Assembly: GCA_015065295.1 (NCBI GenBank)
Contig: SVQN01000029.1
Location: 1-32,535, forward strand
Length of the DNA: 32,535 nt
Source of the DNA: Oscillospiraceae bacterium
GTDB taxonomy: Bacteria; Bacillota; Clostridia; Oscillospirales; CAG-272
Reading direction: 5' to 3'
The position numbers and the translations under genes are program-made. The notes under the pieces are model-generated. The model was not told the origin of the DNA. It searched no databases and worked only from the letters and a program-made list of their open reading frames with translations. Below, piece by piece: positions 1-7,294 of this stretch (its first letter is position 1; every line of letters begins with the position of its first letter).

Positions 1-60
1 AAAAAGGTTTTGGAGAGGGGTTTGGGGAGAACCTTTTCCTCAAAAAGGTTCTCCCCAAGA
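1..60 (+). repeat. Dispersed hairpin repeat, copy A (subfamily I)
   Basis: A G-rich lead-in (AAGGTTTTGGAGAGGGG) is followed by a perfect 16-bp stem: TTGGGGAGAACCTTTT at 22-37 pairs with 43-58 around a 5-nt loop. The same lead-in plus stem recurs at 3188-3243 (inverted), 3809-3865, 8581-8633, 17068-17117 and 29870-29920. It probably lies downstream of a gene outside the window and could act as a terminator or mRNA-stabilising hairpin. The left end may be cut by the window edge. Confidence 0.85.
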
Positions 61-107
61 AATCCGCACTCCCCCGCACCTTCACAGAAAATTCATAGAA
101 AAACCTA

Positions 108-136
108 TTGACAGCATAAAAAAGATGTGCTATAAT
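108..136 (+). promoter_or_regulatory. Sigma-A promoter of the T-box transcript
   Basis: TTGACA at 108-113 and TATAAT at 131-136 are both perfect consensus with 17-bp spacing. The promoter lies just upstream of the T-box leader, so transcription would start near position 143. Confidence 0.9.
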
Positions 137-157
137 ACCCGCATCCAAAAAAATATT

Positions 158-425
158 GGCTGAAATGCGATGATGGGGAAAAACGAACGGGAATCCGTAC
201 AGAGAACTGCCGGGAGGTGCAAGGCAGGAGGAGGAGCGTTTAACACTCACCCCGAAGCAGCCGCTTGAACGCGCGGAAAGTGCAAGTAGATGCGGACGGT
301 ACCCACCGTTAGAAGGGCAGGACATCATGCTGTGTCCGGGAGAGGGTATAGATATAGATATACCGAAAAAGAGTGGTACCACGAGGTTTGTTCACCGCGT
401 CTCTTTAGAGATTCGGTGTTTTTTT
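158..425 (+). promoter_or_regulatory. T-box leader, probably tRNA-Leu responsive
   Basis: A T-box riboswitch senses uncharged tRNA and allows readthrough when that amino acid is scarce. Seen here: a Stem I base (GGCTG 158-162 pairing CAGCC 258-262, and GGGG pairing CCCC near 174-177/250-253); an AGAGA motif at 201-205 with an apical CTGCC/GGCAG stem; a Stem III-like GACGGTACCCACCGTTA near 296-311; and the T-box core GAGTGGTACCACG at 371-383. The segment before the lower helix reads AACACTCACCCC. By the usual layout (specifier, then A, then the helix) the specifier is CTC (Leu), around 245-247. The tRNA-end-binding TGGT (374-377) calls for discriminator base A, which fits tRNA-Leu. AAC (Asn) is the alternative reading. 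T-box identity is firm; the amino acid is moderately supported. Confidence 0.93.
393..425 (+). terminator. T-box intrinsic terminator
   Basis: CACCG (393-397) pairs with CGGTG (414-418), with an inner CTCT/AGAG pairing, and seven T residues follow (419-425). The sequence upstream of the hairpin overlaps what the T-box core would pair with in the antiterminator. That is the normal mutually exclusive arrangement of this riboswitch class. Confidence 0.88.
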
Positions 426-623
426 GTTTGTATCGGCAGCAGAAACCGCGCGCAGGGACGCCTGCGTGACGATGCGAATCCCTTTCCGAAGATTATGTAA
501 ACGCTGATTTAAGGTCGTTTTTGCACCAAAAGCCCTTGAATTCAAGCCTTTTGAGACAAAAAACCGAGTGATTCAGCGTGAACTTATGATTATTGAAATT
601 CAGTATTTGCAGGAGTTACGATT

Positions 624-3158
624 ATGAAACTTTCTTTCTCTACACTGGCTTGCCCCGGCTATACCTGGGCTGAACTTTATTCCGTTGCCAAGGACTTCGG
701 GTTCCACGGGATTGAAATGCGCGGTCTCGGCGGCGATATCTTTGACGTTCACGCCTCCCCGTTCCGTCCGGAAAACCTTCCGGAAACCCGCGCGACCCTC
801 AAGCGTCTGAAACTGGAAATCTGCTGCCTCTCCTCCGGCTGTGCGCTCAAGTTTGCCGATCGCCATGCCGAAACCATCGCGGAACTGAAGGAATACATCG
901 CTCTTGCAAAGGAACTCGGCACTCCCTATATCCGCGTCCTCGGCGACCTCAAGGCCGAACCCGAAGAGGATTTCCCCGATGAAAACGTCATCGAACCCAT
1001 GAAGATTCTCGCCCCCATTGCGGAAGAAGCCGGTGTTACCCTCCTGATCGAAACCAACGGCGTGTACTCCGATACCGCCCGCCTTGCCGACGTTCTTGCA
1101 CGCATCGGCAGCGATAACGTCGCTGCTCTGTGGGACTGGAACCATCCCTACCGCTTCAACGGCGAGTCCCCCGAAACCACCATCAAGAATCTCGGCGCGT
1201 TCATCAAGCACTGCCATATCAAGGATTCCGTCATGGAAGACGGTAAGGTCAAGTACCGTCTCGTCGGCGAAGGCGACCTTCCGAAGATGGAAGAATACAT
1301 GAAGGCTCTCCGCTCCCTCAATTACGAAGGCTATATCTCCCTCGAATGGCTCCGTCAGTATGCGCCCGAACTTTCCGAAGCCGGAATTGTTCTGCCGCAC
1401 TACGTTCACTTCATGTCCCAGTATCTGGGCGGCGGTGACGACAACGTCCGTCTCCAGAAGTGCCTCCGCGGCGATGGGTACTATGTCTGGGAAAAGAACC
1501 AGCTCATCGACCTCACCTTCCCGCAGGTTCTCGACCGGATGTGCGAGGAATTTCCGGATCAGTGGGCGTTCCGCTACACCGAACTGGACTACAGCCGCAC
1601 CTACTCCGAATTCCGTGACGATGTGGACACCTTCGCACGCGCACTGATCTCGATGGGCGTGAAGCAGGGCGACCATGTGGCGATCTGGGCGACCAACGTA
1701 CCGCAGTGGTTCATCACGTTCTGGGCGACCGTCAAGATCGGCGCAGTTCTCGTGACGGTCAACACTGCATACAAGATTCACGAAGCCGAATACCTGCTCC
1801 GCCAGTCCGACACGCACACGCTGGTCATGACCGACGGTTACAAGGACTCCGACTATGTGGCAATTATCAAGGAACTCGTTCCGGAACTGGAAAACAACGA
1901 AGAACTGAAGCCGATCCACAGCCGCAAGCTGCCGTTCCTGCGGAATATCATCACCTGTCAGTCGAAGCAGAAGGGCTGCTGGTCGTGGGACGAAGCACTG
2001 GCGATGGCGGAAAAGACGCCGGTGGACGCCGTATACCGCCGCGCGGCCATGATTAACAAGCACGACGTGTGCAATATGCAGTACACCAGCGGTACGACCG
2101 GCTTCCCGAAGGGCGTTATGCTGACGCACTACAACATCATCAACGACGGCAAGTCGATCGGCGACCGCATGGATCTGTCCACAGCGGACCGCATGATGAT
2201 TCAGGTACCGATGTTCCACTGCTTCGGCATGGTTCTGGCGATGACGGCTTCGATGACGCACGGCGTAACGATGGCACCGATCACGGCATTCTCTCCGAGA
2301 AAGGGTCTGTACTGCATCAACAAGGAAAAGATCACGGCGTTCCACGGCGTACCGACGATGTTCATTGCGATGCTCGGTCACGAAGACTTCCCGAAGACGG
2401 ACTTCAGCTACATGAGAACGGGCATCATGGCGGGTTCTCCGTGTCCGGTCAAGGTCATGGAAGAAGTCATCGAAAAGATGCACATGAGCGAGATCACGAT
2501 TGTCTACGGTCAGACGGAAGCGTCTCCGGGATGCACGCAGAGCTCGACGGACGACAGCATCGAAACCCGCGTGAACACGGTCGGCCGTGCGTTCTACGGT
2601 GTGGAATGCAAGATCGTTGACCCGGAAACGGGCGAAGACTGTCCGGACAATGTGGACGGCGAATTCGTTGCGCGCGGCTACAACATCATGAAGGGCTACT
2701 ACAAGATGCCGGAAGCGACGGCGGCGGCGATCGACAAGGACGGCTGGCTGCACACGGGCGACCTGGCGCGCAGACTGCCGGACGGCAACTACAAGATCAC
2801 GGGCCGCATCAAGGACATGATTATCCGCGGCGGCGAAAACATCTACCCGAAGGAAATCGAAGACTTCATCTACACGCACGAAAAGGTCCAGGACGTTCAG
2901 GTCATCGGTGTCCCCGACAAGCAGTACGGCGAAGAAATCATGGCGTGTGTCATCAAGAAGCCGGGTGTGGACTGCACCGCCGAAGAAATCAAGGACTACG
3001 TTATGACCCACATGGCGAAGCACAAGACCCCGAAGTACGTTGTCTTCGTCGACAGCTTCCCGATGAACGCTGCCGGCAAGATCCTGAAGTACAAGATGCG
3101 CGAAGACGCGAAGAAGCTTCCCGAATTCATCGAGGCTGCGGGGATTGTTACGGCTTAA
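624..3158 (+). CDS. Fusion: xylose-isomerase-like TIM barrel + AMP-forming acyl-CoA synthetase
   Basis: This 844-residue protein has two domains. Residues 1-270 resemble the sugar phosphate isomerase/epimerase (AP endonuclease 2-type) TIM barrel, with likely metal ligands E143, D171/H174, H198 and E241. Residues ~285-844 are an ANL-superfamily acyl-CoA ligase. They carry the phosphate-binding motif YTSGTTGFPKGV from residue 487, YGQTEASP, a TGD motif, the hinge region before GGENIYPKEIE (~736) and the catalytic C-terminal lysine in AAGKILKYK (~K819). The ligase should activate a carboxylic acid to its CoA thioester through an acyl-AMP. The barrel's substrate is unknown. The start is supported by AGGAG at 611-615, 8 nt upstream. 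There is no signal peptide, so it is cytoplasmic. It is the only gene downstream of the T-box leader. If the leader is leucine-specific, a branched-chain acyl substrate such as isovalerate is an attractive but unproven idea. Confidence 0.93.
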   Translation: MKLSFSTLACPGYTWAELYSVAKDFGFHGIEMRGLGGDIFDVHASPFRPENLPETRATLKRLKLEICCLSSGCALKFADRHAETIAELKEYIALAKELGTPYIRVLGDLKAEPEEDFPDENVIEPMKILAPIAEEAGVTLLIETNGVYSDTARLADVLARIGSDNVAALWDWNHPYRFNGESPETTIKNLGAFIKHCHIKDSVMEDGKVKYRLVGEGDLPKMEEYMKALRSLNYEGYISLEWLRQYAPELSEAGIVLPHYVHFMSQYLGGGDDNVRLQKCLRGDGYYVWEKNQLIDLTFPQVLDRMCEEFPDQWAFRYTELDYSRTYSEFRDDVDTFARALISMGVKQGDHVAIWATNVPQWFITFWATVKIGAVLVTVNTAYKIHEAEYLLRQSDTHTLVMTDGYKDSDYVAIIKELVPELENNEELKPIHSRKLPFLRNIITCQSKQKGCWSWDEALAMAEKTPVDAVYRRAAMINKHDVCNMQYTSGTTGFPKGVMLTHYNIINDGKSIGDRMDLSTADRMMIQVPMFHCFGMVLAMTASMTHGVTMAPITAFSPRKGLYCINKEKITAFHGVPTMFIAMLGHEDFPKTDFSYMRTGIMAGSPCPVKVMEEVIEKMHMSEITIVYGQTEASPGCTQSSTDDSIETRVNTVGRAFYGVECKIVDPETGEDCPDNVDGEFVARGYNIMKGYYKMPEATAAAIDKDGWLHTGDLARRLPDGNYKITGRIKDMIIRGGENIYPKEIEDFIYTHEKVQDVQVIGVPDKQYGEEIMACVIKKPGVDCTAEEIKDYVMTHMAKHKTPKYVVFVDSFPMNAAGKILKYKMREDAKKLPEFIEAAGIVTA

Positions 3159-3187
3159 GTTTACAAAATTTTGTTTGGTTGATGTTC

Positions 3188-3243
3188 TTGAGGGGAACCT
3201 TTTCAGAGGAAAGGTTCCCCTCAAACTCCCCTCCAAACCTCTT
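3188..3243 (-). repeat. Dispersed hairpin repeat, copy B (subfamily I, inverted)
   Basis: TTGAGGGGAACCTTT (3188-3202) forms a perfect 15-bp stem with 3210-3224. The G-rich lead-in lies to the right, reading on the minus strand as AAAGAGGTTTGGAGGGG. This is the family unit in opposite orientation to the other five copies. It sits 30 bp after the acyl-CoA synthetase gene and may terminate it, although no clear T-tract follows on the plus strand. Bases 3244-3349 hold nothing I recognise. Confidence 0.8.
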
Positions 3244-3349
3244 TGGGCTGCTACAGGGATTTTGCTCTGTGCAGATTTTTTGTTTGGAGGGGGATTTTCT
3301 TGGGTGCCTGCGTAGCCATATTGTTGATCCCATCCGCTGACATGATGTT

Positions 3350-3704
3350 GGTTTGAAATTCTACGAAAATTATAACGGGGAAGTCAGGCTCCGCCAAGAC
3401 CCTGACTTCCGTTGCCGGAAATGATACGTTAATATAGTACGCCAGTTTTGAATTCAGCTACATAAAGGAATCCTCCGCACTCCTTGGCTGACGCCGTTCG
3501 TGCTTTTCAAAAAAGACTGTATGTCAGCCGACCGAACTATCGCAAAGCGCGGACGGCGGGCGAGCCAAGCCGCGCGGAAACCCAACGAACCGTAGCTGAA
3601 TTCAAAAGTGGCGTATTGTATCATGCAATCGTAATATGGCGCGGGAAGTCAGGGTCTTGGCGGAGCCTGACTTCCCCAGAACGATTTTCGTGGAAATTCA
3701 AACC
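3350..3704. repeat. 355-bp long imperfect inverted repeat, MITE-like or structured element
   Basis: The two ends are inverted copies: GGTTTGAAATT (3350-3360) against AATTCAAACC (3695-3704). A perfect 34-bp inverted repeat lies at 3377-3410 and 3644-3677. A further 16-bp perfect pair is TTTTGAATTCAGCTAC (3446-3461) and its complement at 3592-3607. Between them, ATGATAC and TACGCCA blocks also match with small gaps. Each 34-bp arm is itself a hairpin (GGAAGTCAGG...CCTGACTTCC). The core holds a further GGCTGAC/GTCAGCC hairpin (3486-3492/3533-3539). There is no convincing ORF, no transposase and no obvious target-site duplication. It is either a non-autonomous mobile element or a bidirectional structured RNA. 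Confidence 0.8.
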
Positions 3705-3808
3705 AGCCCCACGTCAACGGGCCGAACACTCTTCAGTCGTACTCCACGGTATATTTCAAAAAATCCCTTCCCTATCATATAAACCAAAACAAACCGGCTA
3801 CAACAGAT

Positions 3809-3865
3809 TAAAAAGGTTTGGGAAGGGGTTTGGGGAAACCTTTTCCTCAAAAAGGTTTCCCCAAG
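3809..3865 (+). repeat. Dispersed hairpin repeat, copy C (subfamily I)
   Basis: The lead-in AAAAAGGTTTGGGAAGGGG is followed by a perfect 15-bp stem, TTGGGGAAACCTTTT (3830-3844) with 3850-3864, around the loop CCTCA. The loop is identical to that of copy A and the sequence is closest to copy A. It lies between the 355-bp element and the promoter at 3906. Bases 3705-3808 hold nothing I recognise. Confidence 0.85.
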
Positions 3866-3905
3866 AACCTGCACCAACAAAATTTCATAAACTTCCCCCC
3901 ATAGG

Positions 3906-3934
3906 TTGACAATCCGGCACAGACATGATATAAT
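3906..3934 (+). promoter_or_regulatory. Sigma-A promoter for the CNNM/CorC-type gene
   Basis: TTGACA at 3906-3911 and TATAAT at 3929-3934 are both consensus with 17-bp spacing. The transcript would carry a ~260-nt leader before the ATG at 4202. Confidence 0.9.
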
Positions 3935-3963
3935 AATTGAAACTACTTAAAAAACGGAGGATT

Positions 3964-4080
3964 ATGTCATCATGGACGGCGGCGACAGTACTGAGGGAAA
4001 TCGACGTGCTTTTACCACAACCAAATATGACACCTGCGAATATACTTGCTATTCCAAGGCATTGCTGCGCTCTTTTGTAG
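3964..4080 (+). CDS. Possible 38-residue leader peptide
   Basis: A short ORF starts with ATG at 3964, 2-3 nt after ACGGAGGATT, which is a good ribosome binding site. It ends with TAG at 4078-4080. The product is 38 residues, begins MSSWTAATVL and ends IPRHCCALL. Its stop codon lies inside the hairpin at 4056-4096, so a ribosome completing the ORF would melt that hairpin. I recognise no homologue. It could be a regulatory leader peptide for the membrane protein gene downstream or a chance ORF. The ribosome binding site and position are the only support. Confidence 0.35.
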   Translation: MSSWTAATVLREIDVLLPQPNMTPANILAIPRHCCALL

Positions 4081-4099
4081 GGTACAGGTATGCCTTTTT
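4056..4099 (+). terminator. Possible attenuator hairpin in the CNNM/CorC leader
   Basis: AAGGCAT (4056-4062) pairs with ATGCCTT (4090-4096), with an inner CTGC/GTAG pairing, and a run of five Ts follows (4095-4099). It lies ~165 nt after the promoter and ~100 nt before the start codon. That is the position expected of a transcription attenuator. I could not match the leader to the M-box or yybP-ykoY consensus. Confidence 0.45.
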
Positions 4100-4201
4100 G
4101 CATTTTCGCCGGTTTTTGACCTGATACAATGGATTCTTCAGACGGATTTTTTTGATTCTCAGAGACAGAAAGACAGAATTTTTTTGGAGGATTTATTTAT
4201 C

Positions 4202-5620
4202 ATGGACATATGGGGACAGCTTCTGCTCCAGGGGATACTTATTTTTCTGAACGCCGTGTTCGCCTGCGCGGAGATCGCGGTGCTTTCGGTGAACGAAGCA
4301 AAAATTACGAAACTTGAGGAAAACGGCAATAAGAAGGCGCGCAAGCTCCGCAAACTGACCGAGCAGCCGTCGAAATTCCTCTCCACCATTCAGGTTGCCA
4401 TCACGCTTTCCGGATTCCTCGGAAGTGCGTTCGCGGCCGATAACTTTGCAACCCGCCTTGTGAACTGGGTCATGACGTTTGAGCCGGCGATCAATCCTGC
4501 AATACTTCAGGACATCGCGGTCATCGTGATTACGCTCATCCTTTCCTACTTTACGCTCATTCTCGGCGAACTGGTGCCCAAACGCCTTGCCATGAAGAAG
4601 AGCGAATCCATGGCTCTGGCCCTTGCGCCCATGCTTCTCGGATTTGCGAAAATCTTTACGCCGGTCGTATGGTTCCTTTCCGTTTCCACCAACCTTATCC
4701 TCCGCATGATCGGCATCGACCCCAACGAGGAAGATGAAGACGTCAGCGAAGAAGGAATCCGCCTGATGGTGGACGAAGGAAGCCAGAAGGGCGTTATCGA
4801 CGAGCAGGAACAGGAAATTATCCAGAACGTGTTTGAATTCAACGATATCACCGTCGGCGAATTTGCGACCCACCGTACCGATATCCATCCGCTCTGGCTC
4901 GAAGACGACGACGAGGAATGGGAAACGATCATCCACGATACCCGCCATTCCATGTACCCCGTCTGCGGCGATTCCATCGACGAGGTCGTCGGGATTCTCA
5001 GCGTCAAGGACTACTTCCGGCTCAAGGGGGCTTCCCGGGAACAGATTCTCGAAGCTCTCCGTCCGCCGTATTACGTTCCCGAAGGACTTCACGCCGACGT
5101 TCTCATGAAGCAGATGAAAAAGACCAAGAACCACTTTGCCGTGGTTCTCGATGAGTACGGCGGCCTGCGCGGTATTGTCACCATGAACGACCTGCTCGAA
5201 CAGCTCGTCGGCGACCTGACGGATGACAATGACGAAGTCGAACCCGAAGAACCCGATATCGTCAAGCTCGATACCCCGGATGATGAGGACTGCGAAGGAA
5301 TGTGGGTCATCCGCGGCGTGGCACCGCTCGGCGAAGTGGCGGAAGAACTGAACGTCGAGCTTCCCACGGAAAAGTACGATACCATGGGCGGCTACGTCTT
5401 CTCGAATTACGGCGTCGTTCCCGAGGACGGTACGGAATTCGACATTGAACTGGAACCGCTTCACGTCCGCGTCACGGAGATCAAGGATCACCGGATCATG
5501 AAAATGATCGTCCGCCGCGATAAGATTGTCATCGACGGCGAAGATGAAGACGAGGACGACGAAAAGGAAGAGAAGGAATCCAAAAAGGATAAAGAAAAAG
5601 AGAAAGATAAAGACCGATAA
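4202..5620 (+). CDS. CNNM/CorC-HlyC family membrane protein with CBS pair
   Basis: This is a 472-residue member of the 'hemolysin-like' family (DUF21, CBS pair, CorC_HlyC), known in characterised cases for Mg2+/Co2+ transport or efflux. Residues 1-190 hold three to four membrane segments with the DUF21 signature region (FACAEIAVLSVNEAK; LGELVPKRLAMK). Residues ~205-335 are the CBS pair (Bateman module), and ~350-440 the CorC_HlyC transporter-associated domain (YDTMGGYVFS, then a G-containing beta-rich end). The last ~28 residues are a highly charged Asp/Glu then Lys/Glu tail. The start at 4202 was chosen over the longer open frame from 4046 because GGAGG sits 11 nt upstream and the DUF21 domain begins here. 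The gene has its own promoter and a long, possibly regulated leader. Confidence 0.93.
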   Translation: MDIWGQLLLQGILIFLNAVFACAEIAVLSVNEAKITKLEENGNKKARKLRKLTEQPSKFLSTIQVAITLSGFLGSAFAADNFATRLVNWVMTFEPAINPAILQDIAVIVITLILSYFTLILGELVPKRLAMKKSESMALALAPMLLGFAKIFTPVVWFLSVSTNLILRMIGIDPNEEDEDVSEEGIRLMVDEGSQKGVIDEQEQEIIQNVFEFNDITVGEFATHRTDIHPLWLEDDDEEWETIIHDTRHSMYPVCGDSIDEVVGILSVKDYFRLKGASREQILEALRPPYYVPEGLHADVLMKQMKKTKNHFAVVLDEYGGLRGIVTMNDLLEQLVGDLTDDNDEVEPEEPDIVKLDTPDDEDCEGMWVIRGVAPLGEVAEELNVELPTEKYDTMGGYVFSNYGVVPEDGTEFDIELEPLHVRVTEIKDHRIMKMIVRRDKIVIDGEDEDEDDEKEEKESKKDKEKEKDKDR

Positions 5621-5625
5621 ACCAA

Positions 5626-5665
5626 CAGGGGAGATACGCCGGTGCGTGTCTCCCCTGAAAAATTT
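5626..5665. terminator. Intrinsic terminator after the CNNM/CorC gene
   Basis: CAGGGGAGATACGC (5626-5639) pairs with GCGTGTCTCCCCTG (5644-5657), one G-T wobble, with AAAAATTTT after it. It lies 6 bp after the stop codon. Confidence 0.8.
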
Positions 5666-5756
5666 TCGGAAAATTTGCCGAAACCCGTTAACCAAACCGC
5701 CGATTCCGGTACTATAGGATTGAAGATCTTCATAAACCCATTGTCAGGAGAATCCC

Positions 5757-7286
5757 ATGAATCAGCAAACGATTGCCTCTCTTGTGGAAGCCAATATGAA
5801 AACGCTCTTTGCCTACGCACTGAACCGTGTGCCGGTGAAGGAAGATGCCGAAGACCTTGCCGGGGATATCATTGCCGCGATTCTTCAGAGTGCGCCGCGA
5901 CTGAAGAACGAGGATGCTTTCTACGGTTGGTTCTGGGCAATCGCCGCCAATACGACAAAAAAATATTTCCGGAAGAAAAGCGGCTTTTCGGTCGTTGAAC
6001 TGGAGGAATCGTATTCCGGGAACGATGATCTTACCGAAACGGTGGTTTTAAAGGAGGAGATCGCTGTTCTGCGGCGGGAACTGTCCCTTTTGTCAAAAGA
6101 ATACCGCGAATGTACGCTGGCGTATTATTTTGATGAACTGTCCTGCCGCGAAATTTCGGAGAAATTCGGGATTTCCGTGGAAATGGTAAAATATTATCTG
6201 TACAAAACCAGACGAATGTTAAAGGAGGGTATGACTATGACCCGTGAATATGGTGAAAAAAGCTATCGCCCCGCTGTCTTTCACTTCCATACGATTTTCA
6301 GCGGTTCGTTCAACCGTGAGTATCAGAACCTGTTTACCCGGAAACTTCCGGGAAATATTCTCTACTGTGCTTACTATACCCCCATGACCGTCAGCGAACT
6401 TTCGCTGGAGCTGGGTGTTTCCGCTGTCTATCTGGAGGACGAAATCGAACTTCTGAAAACCTATGACCTTCTGACCGTGACCGGAAACGGCAGGGTTCAG
6501 ACAAAACTCTGTATTTTCACCGAAGCCTTCGACCATGAGTTTTATCATGCGGCGGAAGAACGGTTTACCGGCAGATTGTGTGAAATTCTGGCGGATGTGA
6601 AACAAAAACTTCCCGAAATTCGGAAGCTGAACTTCCGCGGCTGTGCAATGGAAGAAAACCGACTGATGTGGGCACTGTACTATAAGCTCATCTGTGAAGG
6701 TTGCTCGCACTGGAAGGATTTCTGCCATGTGGAGTATCCGCGTGTTCTTTATGGAGACGCCAAAGGGGTTGTGTACGGCGTGGACTATGAGGAAGGCGAG
6801 GGCGTATATTCCTCGAATGCCTTTGCAGGATATTACGGCCTGAACGAAACGACCGCCGCGAATTTCGCCGATTTCGGCATTCTTGGCGAGAAAAACGCCT
6901 TTGGCAGCGGCCATAACTGGGCACGTCTGTCGGAACTGGTGAACCAGAGCAGAACAGGGAACACGGATGCTCCGCTGGCATACTTCACTCCGGCACAGGT
7001 GGATCGGATTTACGGAGACATTCTTTCCGATGAAATTACCGCTCTCGGAGATTTTTACCGCGAACTTACGGACTGCGCGGCGGCAATTATGAAAAATCAT
7101 ACTCCGAAATCGGTGGCAGATGAAGTGGATGCCGTTCTGCGGAGTACGATTTTCCACCGTACCGTCGGACTGATGGGTAAACTTGCGGTGGATACCGGTG
7201 AGATGAAACAACCCGACGATGATCTTCCGGCGGCAGTGTTTCTGTTTGAGACGAAGTGCCCGGAAACCGGCGTGAAAGGCGACTAA
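5757..7286 (+). CDS. ECF-type sigma factor with large C-terminal extension
   Basis: This is a 509-residue protein. Residues ~8-75 are a sigma-70 region 2 (DAEDLAGDII; FYGWFWAIAANTTKKYFRKK) and ~105-158 a region 4 HTH (LSKEYRECTLAYYFDELSC, then the HTH). Ordinary ECF factors end there at 160-200 residues. This one continues for ~350 residues. The extension has a winged-helix-like segment near 205-245 (MTVSELSLELGVSAVYLEDE) and a longer domain with many aromatic residues and several cysteines that I do not recognise. The start is supported by AGGAG ~8 nt upstream of 5757. No anti-sigma gene or membrane segment is adjacent, so the extension may itself control the sigma part. A strong internal ribosome binding site at the domain junction (6224-6228) could also yield the extension as a separate protein. 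Confidence 0.88.
   Translation: MNQQTIASLVEANMKTLFAYALNRVPVKEDAEDLAGDIIAAILQSAPRLKNEDAFYGWFWAIAANTTKKYFRKKSGFSVVELEESYSGNDDLTETVVLKEEIAVLRRELSLLSKEYRECTLAYYFDELSCREISEKFGISVEMVKYYLYKTRRMLKEGMTMTREYGEKSYRPAVFHFHTIFSGSFNREYQNLFTRKLPGNILYCAYYTPMTVSELSLELGVSAVYLEDEIELLKTYDLLTVTGNGRVQTKLCIFTEAFDHEFYHAAEERFTGRLCEILADVKQKLPEIRKLNFRGCAMEENRLMWALYYKLICEGCSHWKDFCHVEYPRVLYGDAKGVVYGVDYEEGEGVYSSNAFAGYYGLNETTAANFADFGILGEKNAFGSGHNWARLSELVNQSRTGNTDAPLAYFTPAQVDRIYGDILSDEITALGDFYRELTDCAAAIMKNHTPKSVADEVDAVLRSTIFHRTVGLMGKLAVDTGEMKQPDDDLPAAVFLFETKCPETGVKGD
6221..6239 (+). promoter_or_regulatory. Internal ribosome binding site at the sigma/extension junction
   Basis: AAAGGAGGG at 6221-6229 is a near-perfect Shine-Dalgarno inside the sigma gene. 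It lies 8 nt before an in-frame ATG at 6237 (codon 161), with another in-frame ATG at 6231. Both starts fall exactly where region 4 ends. Initiation at 6237 would give a free ~349-residue C-terminal protein. The motif partly encodes LKEG, a common ending of ECF factors, so it may be a fossil of a two-gene ancestor. Confidence 0.5.
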
Positions 7287-7294
7287 AAAATAAG

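Noticed and set aside
241..250. Asparagine (AAC) reading of the T-box specifier
   Set aside because: AAC is present, but CTC directly followed by A and the lower helix fits the usual layout better, and TGGT at the tRNA-end site prefers discriminator A (Leu) over G (Asn). Kept as an alternative, not excluded.
600..3236. Very long antisense open frame (878 codons) opposite the TIM barrel-ligase gene
   Set aside because: It is the mirror of a GC3-biased real gene, has no ribosome binding site, and its translation is an Arg/Val/Asp-rich string with no domain. The same applies to the long antisense frames opposite 4193-5695, 6219-7475, 8896-10602, 11875-13920, 14786-16819, 17098-18315 and others.
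3484..3909. Open frame of 141 codons between the first two genes
   Set aside because: It begins with TTG without a ribosome binding site, runs through the core and right arm of the 355-bp inverted repeat and through hairpin repeat C, and encodes no recognisable domain.
3964..4201. M-box or yybP-ykoY riboswitch upstream of the CNNM/CorC-type gene
   Set aside because: I could not find the conserved blocks of either class by eye, so only a generic attenuator is claimed.
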